Shown here piece by piece: positions 42,268 through 54,773 of a stretch of DNA of 64,000 bases. Where the stretch lies: positions 353,011 through 417,010 of the forward strand of contig CM035350.1 in NCBI GenBank assembly GCA_020137815.1, written 5' to 3'. The position numbers were made by a program, and so were the translations under genes. The notes under the pieces were generated by a model that made no database searches, was not told the origin of the DNA, and saw only the letters and a program-made list of their open reading frames with translations. Every line of letters starts with the position of its first letter. Positions within the stretch are counted from its first letter, which is position 1. Source of the DNA: Hormiphora californensis (taxonomy: Eukaryota; Ctenophora; Tentaculata; Cydippida; Pleurobrachiidae).

Positions 42268-42339
<72 letters not shown>

Positions 42340-43076
42340 GGGGGTGGGAGGGAATCGAATCGATGGGTGCAGCTGGCTCGATTGCGCGCTGGGGGGATCG
42401 GGGATAGATGGGAGCACTATCTCCATTGGAAGAGGGGACAGGGAAAGAGAGGGAGATGGAGAGGGGGAGAGAGAGACATGGAGAAGGGGGGGGGGGGGTT
42501 GGGGTTGTCAAGGGCCACGACACGGATGATTTCCAGGGGGGCCAAGGCCCATTTTGGGAGCGCGCGGCGGCAGTGCCCCAAAAATCCCCCTGAATTTCAA
42601 AGAAATTATAAATCCCAGAGGGGGCCCGGCCCCCCCTGGCCCCCCCGGTCTCGTGGGCCCTGGTTGTTATAGGACTCCAACTGGCTGTAAGGGGGTTATG
42701 GGGTGAGTTGGTCAACATGGAGGCGAGACACTGTGTTGAGACGCGCACCATTGCGACGCGCATTGCGACGCGCATTTTGGCTTTGCAACGCGCATTGCGA
42801 CGCGCATTTTGGCTTTGCGACGCGCATCTAAGCATTGCGACGCGCATGTGCGCTTCGCAAAGCCAAAATGCGCGTCGCAATGCGCGTCGCAATGGTGCGC
42901 GTCTCAACACAGTGTCTCGCCTCCATAGCGGGGGCGGGGGGAAGGAGGGTGTTGAGGAATGAGTATTCAATAATGTGGGGCGAGAGCAGTCAGTAGATAT
43001 TGAGAGGATTCGATAGGGGTGGGGGGAGTCAGTAGGGGGCGAGAGTAGTTTTGGGTCTTTTGCCTGGGCTCTCTAG
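41861..43076 (+). mobile_element. Helitron-like unit 1 (1216 bp)
   Basis: The longest unit. It contains a GA microsatellite (42256-42340) and an inverted pair of GCGACGCGCATT-type repeats (42716-42930). Confidence 0.5.
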
Positions 43077-43537
43077 TCTATATTATAAAGTACAAATGAG
43101 TGGCGTGATGAGGAGTATGAGTATGGAGTATCCCACGTGCAAATAGTGGGGGGTTGCCAAGGAGTTGGCTTGGAAGGGGTATTGGAGGGGGGATACTGCA
43201 CGTGCATGTTATTTGTTGTTTGTTGCGTGTTCCTGTGTGGTGTTTCGTGGTGCTTTGGGATCTCCATGTCGGGGCCGCCATGATTGCCAAAGCCTTTCTA
43301 CCTACGTACCCCGTTGATTCTCTACACAGCTACAATTCCACGGATCTTTATCACCTGATTCTACATGTTATTCAGCGAGACTTCCCTTGATGTTTATCAC
43401 CGGCGCTCTACCACTATACCAACCTCCGCGCCGTATTCTTTACCCCGACATGGAGAGACGAAGAGTAAGAGGGGGGCATAGACACGGGTTGGGGGGGGGG
43501 GGGGGGGGCTGTTGTGGGATCTCAATGGGCTTTCTAG
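43077..43537 (+). mobile_element. Helitron-like unit 2 (461 bp)
   Basis: TCTATATTATAAAG start, TTTCTAG end, poly-G near the end. Confidence 0.5.
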
Positions 43538-43757
43538 TCTTAATTAAAAGATGCAAATGAACGTCGTGATGAGTATGTCCTATCCACACGTGCAAATAGA
43601 TTATAGAAGGGGGTTGCCAAGGAGGTGCCATAGCCCAGCTACGCAGCGGGTGATTGAAGGTTGCACGTGCGGGTTGGTGCAGCGAGTGAGAGGGGTGTTC
43701 CTGGGTTAGGGGTGGGTATTCGGGTCAACGGGTGCTATACTTCAACGGGCTTTCTAG
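43538..43757 (+). mobile_element. Helitron-like unit 3 (220 bp, internally deleted)
   Basis: TCTTAATTAAAAG start, GGGCTTTCTAG end. It lacks the shared core. Confidence 0.5.
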
Positions 43758-44214
43758 TCCTTATTATAATTTGCAAATGAACGTCGTAGTGAGGAGGGTG
43801 ATGTAGTATCCACACGTGCAAATAGTGGGGGGTTGCCAAGGAGGTGGCTTGGGAGGGGTATTGGAGGGGGGATACTGCACGTGCGGGTTGTTGGTTGTTT
43901 GTTGCGTGTTCCTGTGTGTTGTTCCTGTGGTGTTTTGGGATCTACTGCTGGGGCCGCCATGATTGCAAAAGCTTTTCTACCTACGTACCCCGTTGATTCT
44001 CTACACAGCTACAATTCTACGGATCTTTATAACCTGATTCTACATGTTATTCAGCGGAATTTCCCTTGATGTTTATCACCAGCACTCTACCACTCTACCA
44101 ACCTCCGTATTCTTTACCCCGACATGGAGAGACGAATAGACACGAAGAGGGGGGGGGGACATAGAGACGGGTGGGTGGGGGTGGGGTGTTGTAGGACTTC
44201 AATGGGCTTTCTAG
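43758..44214 (+). mobile_element. Helitron-like unit 4 (457 bp)
   Basis: TCCTTATTATAATTTGC start, GGGCTTTCTAG end. Nearly the same length as units 2 and 5. Confidence 0.5.
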
Positions 44215-44674
44215 TCCTTATTATAAAGTACAAATGCGTGGCGTGGTGAGGAGGGTGATGTAGTATCCCCCGTGCAAATGGTGGGGGGTTGCCAAGGAAG
44301 TGCCCTGGGAGGGGTATTGGAGGGGGGATACTGCACGTGCATGTTTTTGGTTGTTTGTTGTGTGTTAACCTGTGTTGTTCCTGTGGTGTTTTGGGATCTA
44401 CCGCCATGATTGCCAAAGCCTTTCTACCTACGTACCCCGTTGATTCTCTACACAGCTACAACTCTACGGATTTTTATCATCTGATTCTACAAGTTATTCA
44501 GCGGGATTTCCCTTGATGTTTATCACCAGCGCTCTACCACTACCAACATCCGTATTCTGACATGGAGAGACGAAGAGTGAGAGGGGGGGGGGGGGGGGGG
44601 GGGGAGGCATAGAGACGGGTGGGGGCGGGGGGGGGGGGGGGGGGGGGTGTTGTAGGATTCAATGGGCTTTCTAG
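44215..44674 (+). mobile_element. Helitron-like unit 5 (460 bp)
   Basis: TCCTTATTATAAAG start, GGGCTTTCTAG end. Long G-runs near the 3' side. Confidence 0.5.
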
Positions 44675-45955
<1,281 letters not shown>

Positions 45956-45989
45956 AGGGGGTGGTTGGGGGGGGGGGGGGGGGGGGGGG

Positions 45990-47240
45990 GGGGTTCCAAC
46001 CTATTTTTTTGTACGGTTTTGTACGGTTTTGTACGGACCATACATAAAAGTATCCGAAATTCCTGTTTTTTTTCATACAAACAATACAAAAAAATACAAA
46101 AAAATAATGAAGGATGTGGGTGCCTGATAAAAGTATAAATAATACATAGCTGGGTTCCGTTTATGTTCATGTACCACCTATCATATATGTATATGAACGT
46201 TTTTAGTTCCATTGTCGTCCATTTTCCTGCTAAAATTACATACTAAAAAAGTGTGTAAAAGTACACGTTTTTGAAATTCTAAAAAAACGAAATCATTCAT
46301 TCAGATTACCGTTACGATTACGAGAAAATTTTCTCAGTTGGAGATCACTTTCTCGGTACTAATTTCGATTCGGGATAATTTTCTCGGTAAAAATTGCGAT
46401 TTGGGGAAATTTTTCGCTTAGAAAATACGATTCGAGAAATTTTGTCGGTAAGAAATTGGGATTCGGGGAAATATCTCGCTTAGAAAATACGATTCGAGAA
46501 AATTTTTTCGGTAAGAAATTGCGATGCTAGGAAATTTCTCGCTTAGAAAATACGATTCAAGAAAATTTTCTCGTAAAGAAATTGCGATTTGGGGAAATTT
46601 CTCGCTTAGAAAATACGATTCAAAAAATTTCTCGGTAAGAAATTGCGATTCGGGAAAATTTCTCTCGCTTAGAAATTGCGATTCGATAATACTTTCTTGG
46701 ATAGAAAGTTCGATTTGGAAAGATTTTCTCTCTTAGAAATTCCAATTTTTCGTACAGACAGTACAAAAAAAGCACAACAAATTATGGAGGTGGGTGCCTA
46801 GTAAAAGTTCATGGACGGGTTCCTTTTGTCCTAATGTACCACCTAGGAACGTTTGTCGTGTAATTATTATCTTTCATTCGAAATTCGAAAAAGTAAACAT
46901 CATTGATTCAGATTTCGAAAATTTTGAATAGAATATTTCCTTGTGTTTTGATAAAAAACAATTAAAACATGATTAAAACATGTTTTTATCTTCCAATTAT
47001 AAGAAAAAGTTGCTAATTTTGTATGCAACCACAGTTTAATAGGAATTTATGACACAATTATGATCATAAACTAAAGTTTCAACGATCAGAAAAGCTTTGT
47101 TTAATCGTTTATACCCCGTTTTATTTTTTTGTATTTTTTTGTATTTTTTTGTACTTTTTTGTATTTTTTTGTATTTTTTTGTTTGAGGAAACCCGTGTTT
47201 TTTTCCGTACAAACGTACAACAAATAGGTTGCAACCCCCC
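45990..47240. mobile_element. TIR element with TTTTTTGTA arrays
   Basis: Left GGGTTCCAACCTATTTTTTT and right AAATAGGTTGCAACCC are complementary. Both ends carry TTTGTA repeats in opposite orientation. The interior holds a 60-bp repeat (46320-46740) containing CTCGCTTAGAAAATACGATT. Confidence 0.6.
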
Positions 47241-47385
47241 CCCCTCCTGGGTGAGGGAGTGTGGGGATTTGGGTCAACGGATGCTCTACTTCAACAGTCA
47301 AATGTCGATAAATGTTTTCGTTCTACATAGTATTTAAAACCCCCTTTTAAAATCCTATACCTTGTCATATTTCTTGCCCGATACA

Positions 47386-47603
47386 TCAGGTTGTTGAAGT
47401 TTTTGAAGCATCTCGGCAAGAACAACCCAGTCAATAACAGCAACCCGACACAGGCTAGAGCCATACATCGTGAAATGATCAGACTCCGCCGAGACCTAAA
47501 TCATAAAGAATTAGGGAAATATGATGAGTGTTGTGAACAAGGGAGCCGCAGTGGTCACAAAGTTAAAAGGAAGGATGATCCCGGTGCCACGTTGTCATGG
47601 TGA
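47386..47603 (+). CDS. Possible exon or gene fragment, basic protein
   Basis: Acceptor-like GATACATCAG precedes an open frame with RAIHREMIRLRRDLNHKELG and DECCEQGSRSGHKVKRK, ending in TGA. Codon use looks protein-like. Family unknown; no partner exon found. Confidence 0.3.
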
Positions 47604-47794
47604 CGAAATTGGGTGTAAAGGATAATGATGAACACTACATACGGTGTAAAGGAGGTATCCCCTATGTGATCATTACTTCTGTTAATTGATTGATATCCAT
47701 CATCCATGAGTTTCGGTTCTTTCCTGAAACACACCCCCGGTTAATATCCGGTTATGGATATTATATATCGCCAGGTTTAGTAGAATATACAATA

Positions 47795-47995
47795 TATTAG
47801 GTCATTCGGTAAATATCTGGACAGGTATGTTTGTGAAAGAACGGAGCTAGATAGATCCAAGCGACCTGTTCCAGCGTCTTCCTTGGACATTTTTAGGTTG
47901 GACTAGGATGGTGGGAACCTTCGCCTGCTGGCAGTATTGCCTCACGAGCAATATGTTTCAATGCTACTCTTGCTGCCGCTTTATGCAAGAAAAAA
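47795..47995. repeat. Left arm of a distant inverted repeat
   Basis: About 200 bp matching the complement of 54275-54478 (for example GGTGGGAACCTTCGCCTGCT). The pair encloses 6.3 kb of nested repeats, possibly the ends of one large disrupted foldback element. Confidence 0.8.
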
Positions 47996-48829
47996 CTGTG
48001 GCACTACGGATGATTGAATATGTCATGGCATTTTCTCTATTGGGGACAGATGATAGGTTTGACCAGTGTTCCTAGATCACCTTTTTAGCCTGAAGATGAT
48101 GCAACCATAATTGAAGCGTTTAGATTCCATCTTCATCCTTAAAAATTGGATTTTTGCCAAAATTGCTCCTTGCGCACTTCATGACTGTTTTTGTACGTTC
48201 TAAACGTCTAAATGACTTGAATCCACCGTTAAAGTAAGAGTGGCGCGCCGTGTTTTCTCACAAAACTTAGTGGATGAACGGGGAGTACCTCCAGGACCAT
48301 TGGTACGGTATCGAAAATTTCCAATTCTGTCGCGTTCATTAGGTATGACGTAATATGTTCATTATTTCAACTTTTATAAAATTGCTCTACAGAAAAATCT
48401 GTGCATTGTGGATTGAAATGGATGCTTGCATCGTGTTCAGCGTCAAAAAATAGCCGGGGTACCAAATTTTGGTGTCTCTACCTTGTCTGTGACGCGAGAT
48501 ATCGACAAATATCAAAAACGACCAAAGTGAGAGAAAGAGAGTTTGTTACAAGTGGGTGGCGCGCACAAACAACTAGCACCCAAAGATAACAATCTCTCTG
48601 ACTACTTGTCTCCTTACATTGTCTTTGTTTTTACTCTCGCTTCCGCTGCCATTTTGGACTATTACCGCACATAAATTGCCAGTTCTTCTTCTCCCAACTA
48701 CCCAATTTCAGTAAACACTACCCCCACCCCCGGCCTTATCTTACTATATAATGCAAAAACACCCGAAACTTGATCCCACCCATGCATGTTTGGTGGTCCC
48801 TAAATCGTCGTCATCAAGATCAGATCACG

Positions 48830-49030
48830 TAACAAGTAGCATGCTAGGAGCACCCCACATGCATGATCAGATCACCCCACTGAGGATCAGATCCCCCCAC
48901 CCAAGATCAGATCATCCCATAGAGGATCAGATCACCCCACCCATGATCAGATCACCCCAGTGACTATCAGATCATCCCAGTGAGTATCAGATCCCAAATT
49001 TCACCCAGTAGTCCACTGTGCGTGATGAGA
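48830..49030. repeat. GATCAGATCACCCCA tandem repeat
   Basis: About ten units of 14-20 bp containing GATCAGATC and a CCCCA or CCCA spacer. Confidence 0.85.
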
Positions 49031-49089
49031 TCCCCCATATAGAGTGGTAAAATAGACAAAGACGTGACGACAGAGAAATTGAGATAAAA

Positions 49090-49113
49090 ATGAAGAGAGA
49101 GAGAAGAGAGAGA

Positions 49114-49163
<50 letters not shown>

Positions 49164-49195
49164 CGACAGAGAGAGACAGAGAGAGACTGAGAGGT
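49090..49195. repeat. (GA)n microsatellite
   Basis: GA-rich run with interruptions. Confidence 0.95.
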
Positions 49196-51275
49196 GGAAC
49201 TAATAAGAAACTAAGAAGTGAGAGATATGAAAAACGATCAGTTTTATGCCATCCGTAGGATGGCCTGGGTCCACTAGTTTAGTAAATGTCCCAACACACG
49301 TCTATTTCGGCAAATTTGTACTGGCCTCAAACTTCTAGGTTTGACCAGTGTTCCTAGATCACCTTTTTAGCCTGAAGATGATGCAACCATAATTGAAGCG
49401 TTTAGATTCCATCTTCATCCTTAAAAATTGGATTTTTGCCAAAATTGCTCCTTGCGCACTTCATGACTGTTTTTGTACGTTCTAAACGTCTAAATGACTT
49501 GAATCCACCGTTAAAGTAAGAGTGGCGCGCCGTGTTTTCTCACAAAACTTAGTGGATGAACGGGGAGTACCTCCAGGACCATTGGTACGGTATCGAAAAT
49601 TTCCAATTCTGTCTGGTATTGTCTGTGACGCGAGATATCGACAAATATCAAAAACGACCAAAGTGAGAGAAAGAGAGTTTGTTACAAGTGGGTGGCGCGC
49701 ACAAACAACTAGCACCCAAAGATAACAATCTCTCTGACTACTTGTCTCCTTACTTTGTCTTTGTTTTTACTCTCGCTTCCGCTGCCATTTTGGACTATTA
49801 CCGCACATAAATTGCCAGTTCTTCTTCTCCCAACTACCCAATTTCAGTAAACACTACCCCCACCCCCGGCCTTATTTAGTAAATGTCCCAACACACGTCT
49901 ATTTCGGCAAATTTGTACTGGCCTCAAACTTCTAGGTTTGACCAGTGTTCCTAGATCACCTTTTTAGCCTGAAGATGATGCAACCATAATTGAAGCGTTT
50001 AGATTCCATCTTCATCCTTAAAAATTGGATTTTTGCCAAAATTGCTCCTTGCGCACTTCATGACTGTTTTTGTACGTTCTAAACGTCTAAATGACTTGAA
50101 TCCACCGTTAAAGTAAGAGTGGCGCGCCGTGTTTTCTCACAAAACTTAGTGGATGAACGGGGAGTACCTCCAGGACCATTGGTACGGTATCGAAAATTTC
50201 CAATTCTGTCGCGTTCATTAGGTATGACGTAATATGTTCATTATTTCAACTTTTATAAAATTGCTCTACAGAAAAATCTGTGCATTGTGGATTGAAATGG
50301 ATGCTTGCATCGTGTTCAGCGTCAAAAAATAGCAGGGGTACCAAATTTTGGTGTCTCTACCTTGTCTGTGACGCGAGATATCGACAAATATCAAAAACGA
50401 CCAAAGTGAGAGAAAGAGAGTTTGTTACAAGTGGGTGGCGCGCACAAACAACTAGCACCCAAAGATAACAATCTCTCTGACTACTTGTCTCCTTACTTTG
50501 TCTTTGTTTTTACTCTCGCTTCCGCTGCCATTTTGGACTATTACCGCACATAAATTGCCAGTTCTTCTTCTCCCAACTACCCAATTTCAGTAAACACTAC
50601 CCCCACCCCCGGCCTTATTTAGTAAATGTCCCAACACACGTCTATTTCGGCAAATTTGTACTGGCCTCAAACTTCTAGGTTTGACCAGTGTTCCTAGATC
50701 ACCTTTTTAGCCTGAAGATGATGCAACCATAATTGAAGCGTTTAGATTCCATCTTCATCCTTAAAAATTGGATTTTTGCCAAAATTGCTCCTTGCGCACT
50801 TCATGACTGTTTTTGTACGTTCTAAACGTCTAAATGACTTGAATCCACCGTTAAAGTAAGAGTGGCGCGCCGTGTTTTCTCACAAAACTTAGTGGATGAA
50901 CGGGGAGTACCTCCAGGACCATTGGTACGGTATCGAAAATTTCCAATTCTGTCTGGTATTGTCTGTGACGCGAGATATCGACAAATATCAAAAACGACCA
51001 AAGTGAGAGAAAGAGAGTTTGTTACAAGTGGGTGGCGCGCACAAACAACTAGCACCCAAAGATAACAATCTCTCTGACTACTTGTCTCCTTACATTGTCT
51101 TTGTTTTTACTCTCGCTTCCGCTGCCATTTTGGACTATTACCGCACATAAATTGCCAGTTCTTCTTCTCCCAACTACCCAATTTCAGTAAACACTACCCC
51201 CACCCCCGGCCTTATTTAGTAAATGTCCCAACACACGTCTATTTCGGCAAATTTGTACTGGCCTCAAACTTCTAC

Positions 51276-51864
51276 TTTCCACCTCCCACCCCCTCCACCC
51301 CTCCCCTCCGCCCCGCCCACCTCCCCCACCCTGGCCCTTCCCAATTTAGAGCAGTTTCTTATATACCTCGCTACAGAGACAATCCTTGTGTTTTGGTGCA
51401 CTAAGTCGCTTATCGCGTGTAACAACTCAAAATTGTCTTATCTGCACCGCCCTTATTTGTGTTTGATCGTTCTCGTGTATCTTTACCTCTACTGTAAAAG
51501 ATATACCTCTCATCTCATCACCAAGACGTCACAGTTAGTACCCATCACATCCATCAAGGTCGTAAGTTTGTCAGTCCGTACTGTTTGTTGTTTATAAAAT
51601 TAAATTCATACATCCCTTATTATACTAAAACGCTCACTCAACAGGTCGCAGTATTAGTACACAAACATTCCGCTCACCAATACTCGCTCAACCAACAGTC
51701 AATACCATAAACTCACCAGAGTCGCTCACTAATGTATAAAAACCAATGTTTTCACTCTCAGTTTCATGTTGATAACAATTCACTCATTTATTGTGTTGTT
51801 TATATCTTGAATTCTTCTCTTTGGTTAGACACCTAATACGTAGTACCAACGAGCAGAGCGAGTT
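51276..51864. other. Unassigned unique sequence
   Basis: C-rich then AT-rich sequence. An open frame at 51223-51597 is low complexity. Nothing else supported. Confidence 0.4.
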
Positions 51865-52060
51865 GTGCCGGTAACGCAAAGAGTGCGGCCGTCTGCCAAC
51901 ACTGCAACTATCGTGGGGAAAAGTAGGCAGTGTTCTAACCCTACAAAGACAGACCTGAACACCTTAGTGAGCTATGCTCTAGACAATGACGCCGACGACA
52001 GACGGATACAACAGTACCACCTGAGCCAGGCCCCTTTTGGGAGCAGTGCGAGGTACAGTC
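51865..52060 (+). CDS. Possible captured coding fragment
   Basis: Open frame with STATNTLV-like composition: KTDLNTLVSYALDNDADDRR and QYHLSQAPFGSSARYSR, ending in an ACCAA repeat. It lies inside the TTAA element. No family recognised. Confidence 0.25.
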
Positions 52061-52625
52061 GAACCAAACCAAACCAAACCAAACCAAACCAAACAATCTC
52101 TCTCTCACCCATTTTGGTCGTTTTTGATAATTGTCGATATCTCGCGTCACAGACAAGGTAGAGACACCAAAATTTGGTACCCTGGCTATTTTTTGACGCT
52201 GAACACGATGCAAGCATCCATTTCAATCCACAATGTACAGATTTTTCTGTACAGCAATTTTATGAAAGTTGAAATAATGAACATATTACGTCATAACTAA
52301 TGAACGAGACAGAATTGGAAATTTTCGATACCGTACCAATGGTCCTGGTGGTACTCCTCGTTCATCCACTAAGTTTTGTGAGAAAACATGGCGCGCCACT
52401 CTTACTTTAAATGTTAGCTTATACAATTTTCAAGGTCCTATGTTAGTTTTATTACGATCGGTCAATGGGTACCTGGCTCATGGCGGCTTTTTTCAACATT
52501 TGTAAAAAAATTAAAATTCAGCTTTACCAAATCTAGCGAAAATCGCTTCCCCATGCTAAAAATTTTATCCAAAAATTTCAGGAACGTTTAAATGGAGTAT
52601 CTCGAGGCATTTAATAAGCAATATA

Positions 52626-54190
52626 CAGGGTGTCCCATATATTCTGTGGGTCGGTTGGCGAGCTGTCACGCAAAAACGGTGATAGTTGTGTAAAAACAGA
52701 CTACGGGAGTGTGCTGGATTAATTCCTTCCTAACTGATGGCTTTGTTTTGAAATTAAATTTCATAAGTTCATTTTTCATGAATGAACATTCCTGTAATTC
52801 ATTCGTGAATTCTGAAATATTGTTTACCTTGAGTAAAAAACTTTTCTTTGGCTCGAAATTATCTTTCCAATGAGCACCATAAAAATCAAATTGAAGCACC
52901 GGGTCGCATGGCAGGTGAGAAAATGCAAATGCATGATTTTGGCCATTCCTGCGACTTTCAATCAGCTGTATCACCGCTAATTTTTGTTCAATCCTTTTAA
53001 AAGTTTGGGTGAACATCGGTGAAGATAAGATCTTTGCTCACAAGAAAAATCAAAGTCAAAACTCAAAGTTCATTTTTCATTTTTGGTAGTTCATTCCACT
53101 CATTCAGGAACAAACATCCCTAAAGTGACGAAAAGGTTTGGGTTTTGTTTGGCCCATGTCCTGAAACGATAGAGAGGTGTAAAAAAGTGTTTCTGGGCTA
53201 GTTAGTGGGTGTCCATGTGATCATTATGATATCTGACACCTTTGCTGAGCCATAATTAAGAGATTTTCTCAAATTCAAACATGAGATACGAGTATTCTGC
53301 GATTGGTATCGTGCACCAATAACAAGAGATCCCATAGCACCTCAAAAATTATGATTAGCTAAATGAGATGAGTTGATTTACGATTGAAAAGATTAAAACC
53401 AATGTAAAGTCGGACTAAACGAACATATTCAAACGTGAATCAACTCATTTCATTTAGCTAATCATAATTTCTGAGGTGCTATGGGATCTCTTGTTATTGG
53501 TGCACGATACCAATCGCAGAATACTCGTATCCCATGTTTGATTTTGAGAAAATCTCTTAATTATGGCTCAGCAAAGGTGTCAGATATCATAATGATCACA
53601 TGGACACCCACTAACTAGCCCGGAAACACGTTTTTACACCTCTCTGTCGTTTCAGGACATGGGCCAAACAAAACCCAAACCTTTTCGTCACTTTAGGGAT
53701 GTTTGTTCCTGAATGAGTGGAATGAACTACCAAAAATGAAAAATGAACTTTGAGTTTTGACCTTGATTTTTCTTGTGAGCAAAGATCTTATCTTCACCGA
53801 TGTTCACCCAAACTTTTAAAAGGATTGAACAAAAAGTAGCGGTGATACAGCTGATTGAAAGTCGCAGGAATGGCCAAAATCATGCATTTGCATTTTCTCA
53901 CCTGCCATGCGACGCGGTGCTTCAATTTGATTTTTATGGTGCTCATTGGAAAGATAATTTCGAGCCAAAGAAAAGTTTTTTACTCAAGGTAAACAATATT
54001 TCAGAATTCACGAATGAATGACAGGAATGTTCATTCATGAAAAATGAACTTTTGAAATTTAATTTCAAAACAAAGCCATCAGTTAGGAAGGAATTAATCC
54101 AGCACACTCCCGTAGTCTGTTTTCACACAACTATCACCGTTTTTGCGTGACAGCTCGCCAACCGACCCACAGAATATATGGGACACCCCA
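52626..54190. mobile_element. 1.56-kb palindromic element
   Basis: Arms of about 750 bp (52626-53400 and 53436-54190) with a loop of about 30 bp. Ends GGGTGTCCCATATATTCTGT and near-complement. Mirrored open frames (about 52666-53016 and 53800-54021) are the same sequence in the two arms. Confidence 0.92.
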
Positions 54191-54274
54191 TATTTAACAC
54201 CTGTATAGGGTTAAAAACTTTCCGAATGATCCGGAAGTAGGTCATATTGGTCCAAAATTGAGTGAAGAGCTAGC

Positions 54275-54478
54275 ATAAAGCGGCAGCTAGAGTAGCATTG
54301 AAACATATTGCTCGTGAGGCAATACTGCCAGCAGGCGAAGGTTCCCACCATCCTTGTCCAACCTAAAAATGTCCAAGGAAGACGCTGGAATAGGTCGCTT
54401 GGCTCTATCTAGCTCCGTTCTCTCACAAACATACCTGTCCAGATATTTACCGAATGACCTAATACATTAAAACTCCGA
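54275..54478. repeat. Right arm of the distant inverted repeat
   Basis: Complement of 47795-47995. Confidence 0.8.
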
Positions 54479-54773
54479 TAGAATTATATCCAAGGGCAGA
54501 ACTGTGCAAATTAGCGACACACTTTTGAAATTTGAATGCTGTATTTCTCAGAAAACAAAGTGTTCACATTTATAGAGAAGATGCTTCAGTAGAACAGCTG
54601 TGTGGGAAGTAATAAAGTAATAGGGAGGAGGGACATGCAATAGATATTGACAGCGAAAAATCAAATATTTGAAACCTCGATAGGTGCTTAAGGTGCGTTG
54701 TGTTGTCTGACACTATCGCTTATCCATTAGGCTGTGCTACGAGCAGCGGGACGGGGTTAGATTCGAAATGTAA
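54479..54773. other. Spacer, nothing recognised
   Basis: Short unique segment between repeat blocks, no coding evidence. Confidence 0.4.

Larger units (their letters stand above)
41861..44674 (+). mobile_element. Head-to-tail array of five Helitron-like units
   Basis: Units begin TCTATATTATAAAG, TCTTAATTAAAAG or TCCTTATTATAA and end GGGCTTTCTAG or GGGCTCTCTAG, so each junction reads CTAG/TC. Canonical Helitrons start TC and end CTRR. Units share a core (GCACGTGCATG, TTTCTACCTACGTACCCCGT). There is no Rep/helicase coding, so all are non-autonomous. A 3' hairpin was not verified. Confidence 0.55.
48053..51275. repeat. Four tandem copies of a 0.6-0.74-kb unit
   Basis: Units begin GGTTTGACCAGTGTTCCTAG at 48055, 49338, 49936 and 50679. 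Long units alternate with short ones (short units lack about 144 bp at CTGTC/TGTCTGTGACG). The first is separated from the second by satellite DNA. Confidence 0.88.
48233..52406. mobile_element. TTAA-target element enlarged to 4.2 kb by internal duplication
   Basis: Same family as 39338-40279. Left end AGTAAGAGTGGCGCGCC, right end complement, flanked by TTAA at 48229-48232 and 52407-52410. The extra length is tandem copies of the left part plus 51.3-52.05 kb of other sequence. Confidence 0.75.

Noticed and set aside
48830-49030. Regular spaced GATCAGATC repeats resembling a CRISPR array
   Set aside because: Units are too short and degenerate, spacers are not unique, and the context is an animal genome.
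48401-50468. Identical 62-codon open frames (MHCGLKWMLASCSASK) in several places
   Set aside because: They lie in the terminal part of the TTAA-target element in all copies, without coding signs.
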